From Streptomyces verrucosisporus (GTDB lineage: Bacteria; Actinomycetota; Actinomycetes; Streptomycetales; Streptomycetaceae), in the NCBI RefSeq assembly GCF_017114865.1, contig NZ_JADEYH010000007.1:62001-126000 (forward strand): 64,000 nt of DNA, read 5' to 3'. Within the stretch, counting starts at the first letter, position 1; each line of letters opens with the position of its first letter. Under the pieces are notes generated by a model, which saw only the letters and a program-made list of their open reading frames with translations, was not told the DNA's origin and searched no databases. Made by a program: the position numbers and the translations under genes. Positions 62,260 to 64,000 of this stretch are shown here, in pieces.

Positions 62260-62904
62260 ATGCGTGATCGACTGTGGTTACCGGCCGGGCTGTGCCTGCG
62301 TCCGTGGGCGCTGTCCGATGCCCCCGCCGTACTGGAGGCGTTCGCGGAACCGGTGATGAGGCGGCAGGCCGACGCGCCCGTCGCCACGGCGGCGGAGACC
62401 GAGCAGTGGATCCGGCGGCGACGGGACCAGTGGCAGCATGGAGTGGCCTACGGCTTCGCCGTCGCCGACGGCGGCGACACGGCTCTGGGCTGTGTCGCGG
62501 TGGGCGGCGTCAACGCGCAGCACAGTACCGGTTGGGTCTCCTACTGGACCACCGCCGCCGCCCGTGGCAGGGGCGTGGCGGCCCACGGCTGCCGGGCGCT
62601 GGCCGACTGGTGCTTCACCGACCTTGGCCTGTTCCGCCTGGAGTTGGGGCACCGCACCGACAACCCGGCCTCCTGTCGCGTGGCCCGCGCGGCGGGGTTC
62701 GCACCCGAGGGTCTGCAACGGCGAAAGCTCGCCTACGACGGCGTCCGCTACGACGTCGAGCTGCACGCACGGCTGGCGACGGACCCGCACCCGGAGCAGC
62801 AGGAGCACGAGGTGCGCATCAGCCGCCATTTCGAGCGTGCGCGCAAGTGGGGTGCTGTCGAGGATGCCGAGCGTCTGCATGACGCGGAGAAGCGCGACCG
62901 GTGA
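62260..62904 (+). CDS. GNAT N-acetyltransferase
   Basis: A 214-residue RimJ/RimL-type acetyltransferase: LRPWALSDAPAVLEAFAEPV, acetyl-CoA motif AARGRGVAAHGCRALADWCF and LELGHRTDNPASCRVARAAGF. 42 nt downstream of the SLOG gene, possibly the last gene of the XRE operon. Substrate unknown. A 35-residue C-terminal extension after the fold is unusual. Confidence 0.85.
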   Translation: MRDRLWLPAGLCLRPWALSDAPAVLEAFAEPVMRRQADAPVATAAETEQWIRRRRDQWQHGVAYGFAVADGGDTALGCVAVGGVNAQHSTGWVSYWTTAAARGRGVAAHGCRALADWCFTDLGLFRLELGHRTDNPASCRVARAAGFAPEGLQRRKLAYDGVRYDVELHARLATDPHPEQQEHEVRISRHFERARKWGAVEDAERLHDAEKRDR

Positions 62905-62939
62905 ACTTCCCCTGACCTGTCCGGCCGCGCACAAGAAGG

Positions 62940-62980
62940 CCGTGTGTCCCCGGACCGCCCAGCGGTCCGGGGACACACGG
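62940..62980. terminator. Bidirectional terminator
   Basis: A perfect 19-bp stem (62940-62958 with 62962-62980) with a 3-nt CCA loop between convergent GNAT and oxidoreductase genes. Confidence 0.8.
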
Positions 62981-63005
62981 CGCCGGCGGGTGGGCCGGCA
63001 ACGGC

Positions 63006-63998
63006 TCAGGGCTGGATGACGACGCGGCCGGTGGTGGTGCCGTCGGCGACGCGCTGGACGGCGTCGGCCGCGCCCTCCATCGGTACGCGCTCGCTCACCA
63101 GCGGCTTGACCGCGCCCTGTTCGGCGAGCCTGGTCAGTTCCTCGTGGCAGGCGCGGACGGCGGCCGGGTCATGGGTGTTGTACAGGCCCCAGTGCAGGCC
63201 CAGGATGGCGTAGTTCTTCACCAGGGCGTGGTTGAGGCCGGGGCTGGGGATGGCGCCGCTGGCGAAGCCGACGACCACGATCCGCCCCTCGAAGGCGACG
63301 CACTTGGTGGAGGCGGTGTACGCGTCGCCGCCGACGGGGTCGTAGACGACGTCCGCGCCGTGGCCGCCGGTGGCCTCCTTGATCGCCTGGGCCAGGCCCT
63401 TGACGCCGTCGACCGCGCGCCGGTCGATCACCGTCTCGCAGCCCAGCTCCCGGGCCACCGCGGCCTTCTCGGGGCCGCCGACGACGCCGATCACCTTCGC
63501 GCCCGCGGCCCTGCCGAGCTGGACGGCGGCGCTGCCCACTCCCCCAGCGGCGGCGTGGACCAGCAGCGTCTCGCCGGCCTGGAGGCGGGCGCGGCGGTGG
63601 AGGCCGAACCAGCCGGTCTGGTAGCCGATGTGGAGGGCGGCGGCCTCGGCGTCGTCCAGCGCCTTCGGCGCGGGGGCGCAGTGGGCCTCGTCGACCGCCA
63701 CCAGTTCGGCGAAGGCGCCGTGGGGCAGGTCGGGCTGGGCGATGACGCGGGTGCCGGTGGCGGTGGAGGCGCCCTCTCCGGCCGCCACGACCTCGCCGCA
63801 CAGCTCCACGCCGGGGGTGAAGGGCAGCGGGGGGCGTACCTGGTAGTGGCCGCGGCACAGCAGCGCGTCGGGGAAGTTGACGTTCGCCGCCCGTACGCGC
63901 AGCAGGAGGCGGCCGGGGCCCGGCTCGGGGTCCGGGACCTCATCCAGCCGCATCACCTCGCGCGGTTCGCCGTTGCTGTGGACGCGCCATGCCTTCAC
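63006..63998 (-). CDS. NADPH:quinone oxidoreductase-family protein
   Basis: A 330-residue medium-chain dehydrogenase/reductase of the quinone-oxidoreductase branch: N-terminal GroES-like part (VRAANVNFPDALLCRGHYQ), then Rossmann loop VHAAAGGVGSAAVQLGRAAG. No zinc ligands of alcohol dehydrogenases. The start GTG lies two nt from the window edge, so a longer form cannot be excluded. Confidence 0.92.
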   Translation of the reverse strand: MKAWRVHSNGEPREVMRLDEVPDPEPGPGRLLLRVRAANVNFPDALLCRGHYQVRPPLPFTPGVELCGEVVAAGEGASTATGTRVIAQPDLPHGAFAELVAVDEAHCAPAPKALDDAEAAALHIGYQTGWFGLHRRARLQAGETLLVHAAAGGVGSAAVQLGRAAGAKVIGVVGGPEKAAVARELGCETVIDRRAVDGVKGLAQAIKEATGGHGADVVYDPVGGDAYTASTKCVAFEGRIVVVGFASGAIPSPGLNHALVKNYAILGLHWGLYNTHDPAAVRACHEELTRLAEQGAVKPLVSERVPMEGAADAVQRVADGTTTGRVVIQP

Positions 63999-64000
63999 TG

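Overview
The window is high-GC actinobacterial DNA, almost certainly from Streptomyces or a close relative. The evidence is the complete Pup-proteasome set (pafA, prcB, prcA, pup, dop, arc), mycothiol synthesis (mshC), a chaplin pair (long sortase-anchored plus short), a gyl-type glycerol operon, many GTG starts and GC-rich hairpins between genes. Gene order over most of the window is what I would expect of a conserved Streptomyces chromosomal core; this is from memory of the genus, not from a search.

Layout. 0-9.8 kb: lipid kinase (partial), tatC, tatA, a small membrane protein, pafC, pafB, two FKBP-type prolyl isomerases, pafA (Pup ligase) and, 9 nt upstream of pafA, an MFS exporter gene that diverges from a LacI-type regulator across a perfect operator-like inverted repeat. 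9.8-15.6 kb: prcA, prcB, pup, dop and arc, all on the minus strand, with a perfect 17-bp hairpin between pup and prcB and another hairpin after arc. 15.9-25.8 kb: ferredoxin, tRNA m1A methyltransferase, site-2 protease, Cas4/AddB-like nuclease, an orphan response regulator, two tandem peptide/solute-binding lipoproteins and a HAD phosphatase. 25.9-34.8 kb: metH, then gylR-glpF-glpK-glpD with a shared GylR operator sequence. 35-47.3 kb: PAC2 protein, mshC, the TIGR03843/DUF3090/phosphomutase trio, corA, F420-type oxidoreductase and aldo/keto reductase with a palindromic operator between them, a RecD2-like protein with both Walker motifs eroded, and small conserved proteins. 47.4-50.2 kb: chaplins and an M20 peptidase. 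50.3-56.5 kb: tRNA-Leu(GAG), flavin dehydrogenase, Nudix, a translationally coupled DUF202-DUF202-gluconokinase string, and a phosphotransferase/acyl-CoA dehydrogenase pair behind a TetR-type operator.

From about 56.55 to 62.9 kb the character changes. A 43-nt near-perfect palindrome is followed by a nucleotidyltransferase, a string of four overlapping unrecognised minus-strand genes, and a divergent XRE regulator-HD phosphohydrolase-SLOG-GNAT operon. I read this as an accessory block and the best candidate for an undescribed system, but its function is inference. A quinone-oxidoreductase gene closes the window.

Functionally the left third links protein secretion (Tat), envelope and cytoplasmic proline isomerisation, the PafBC DNA-damage activator and Pup-dependent degradation. 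The middle third is one-carbon, glycerol and thiol metabolism, and the right third is the cell surface plus accessory genes.
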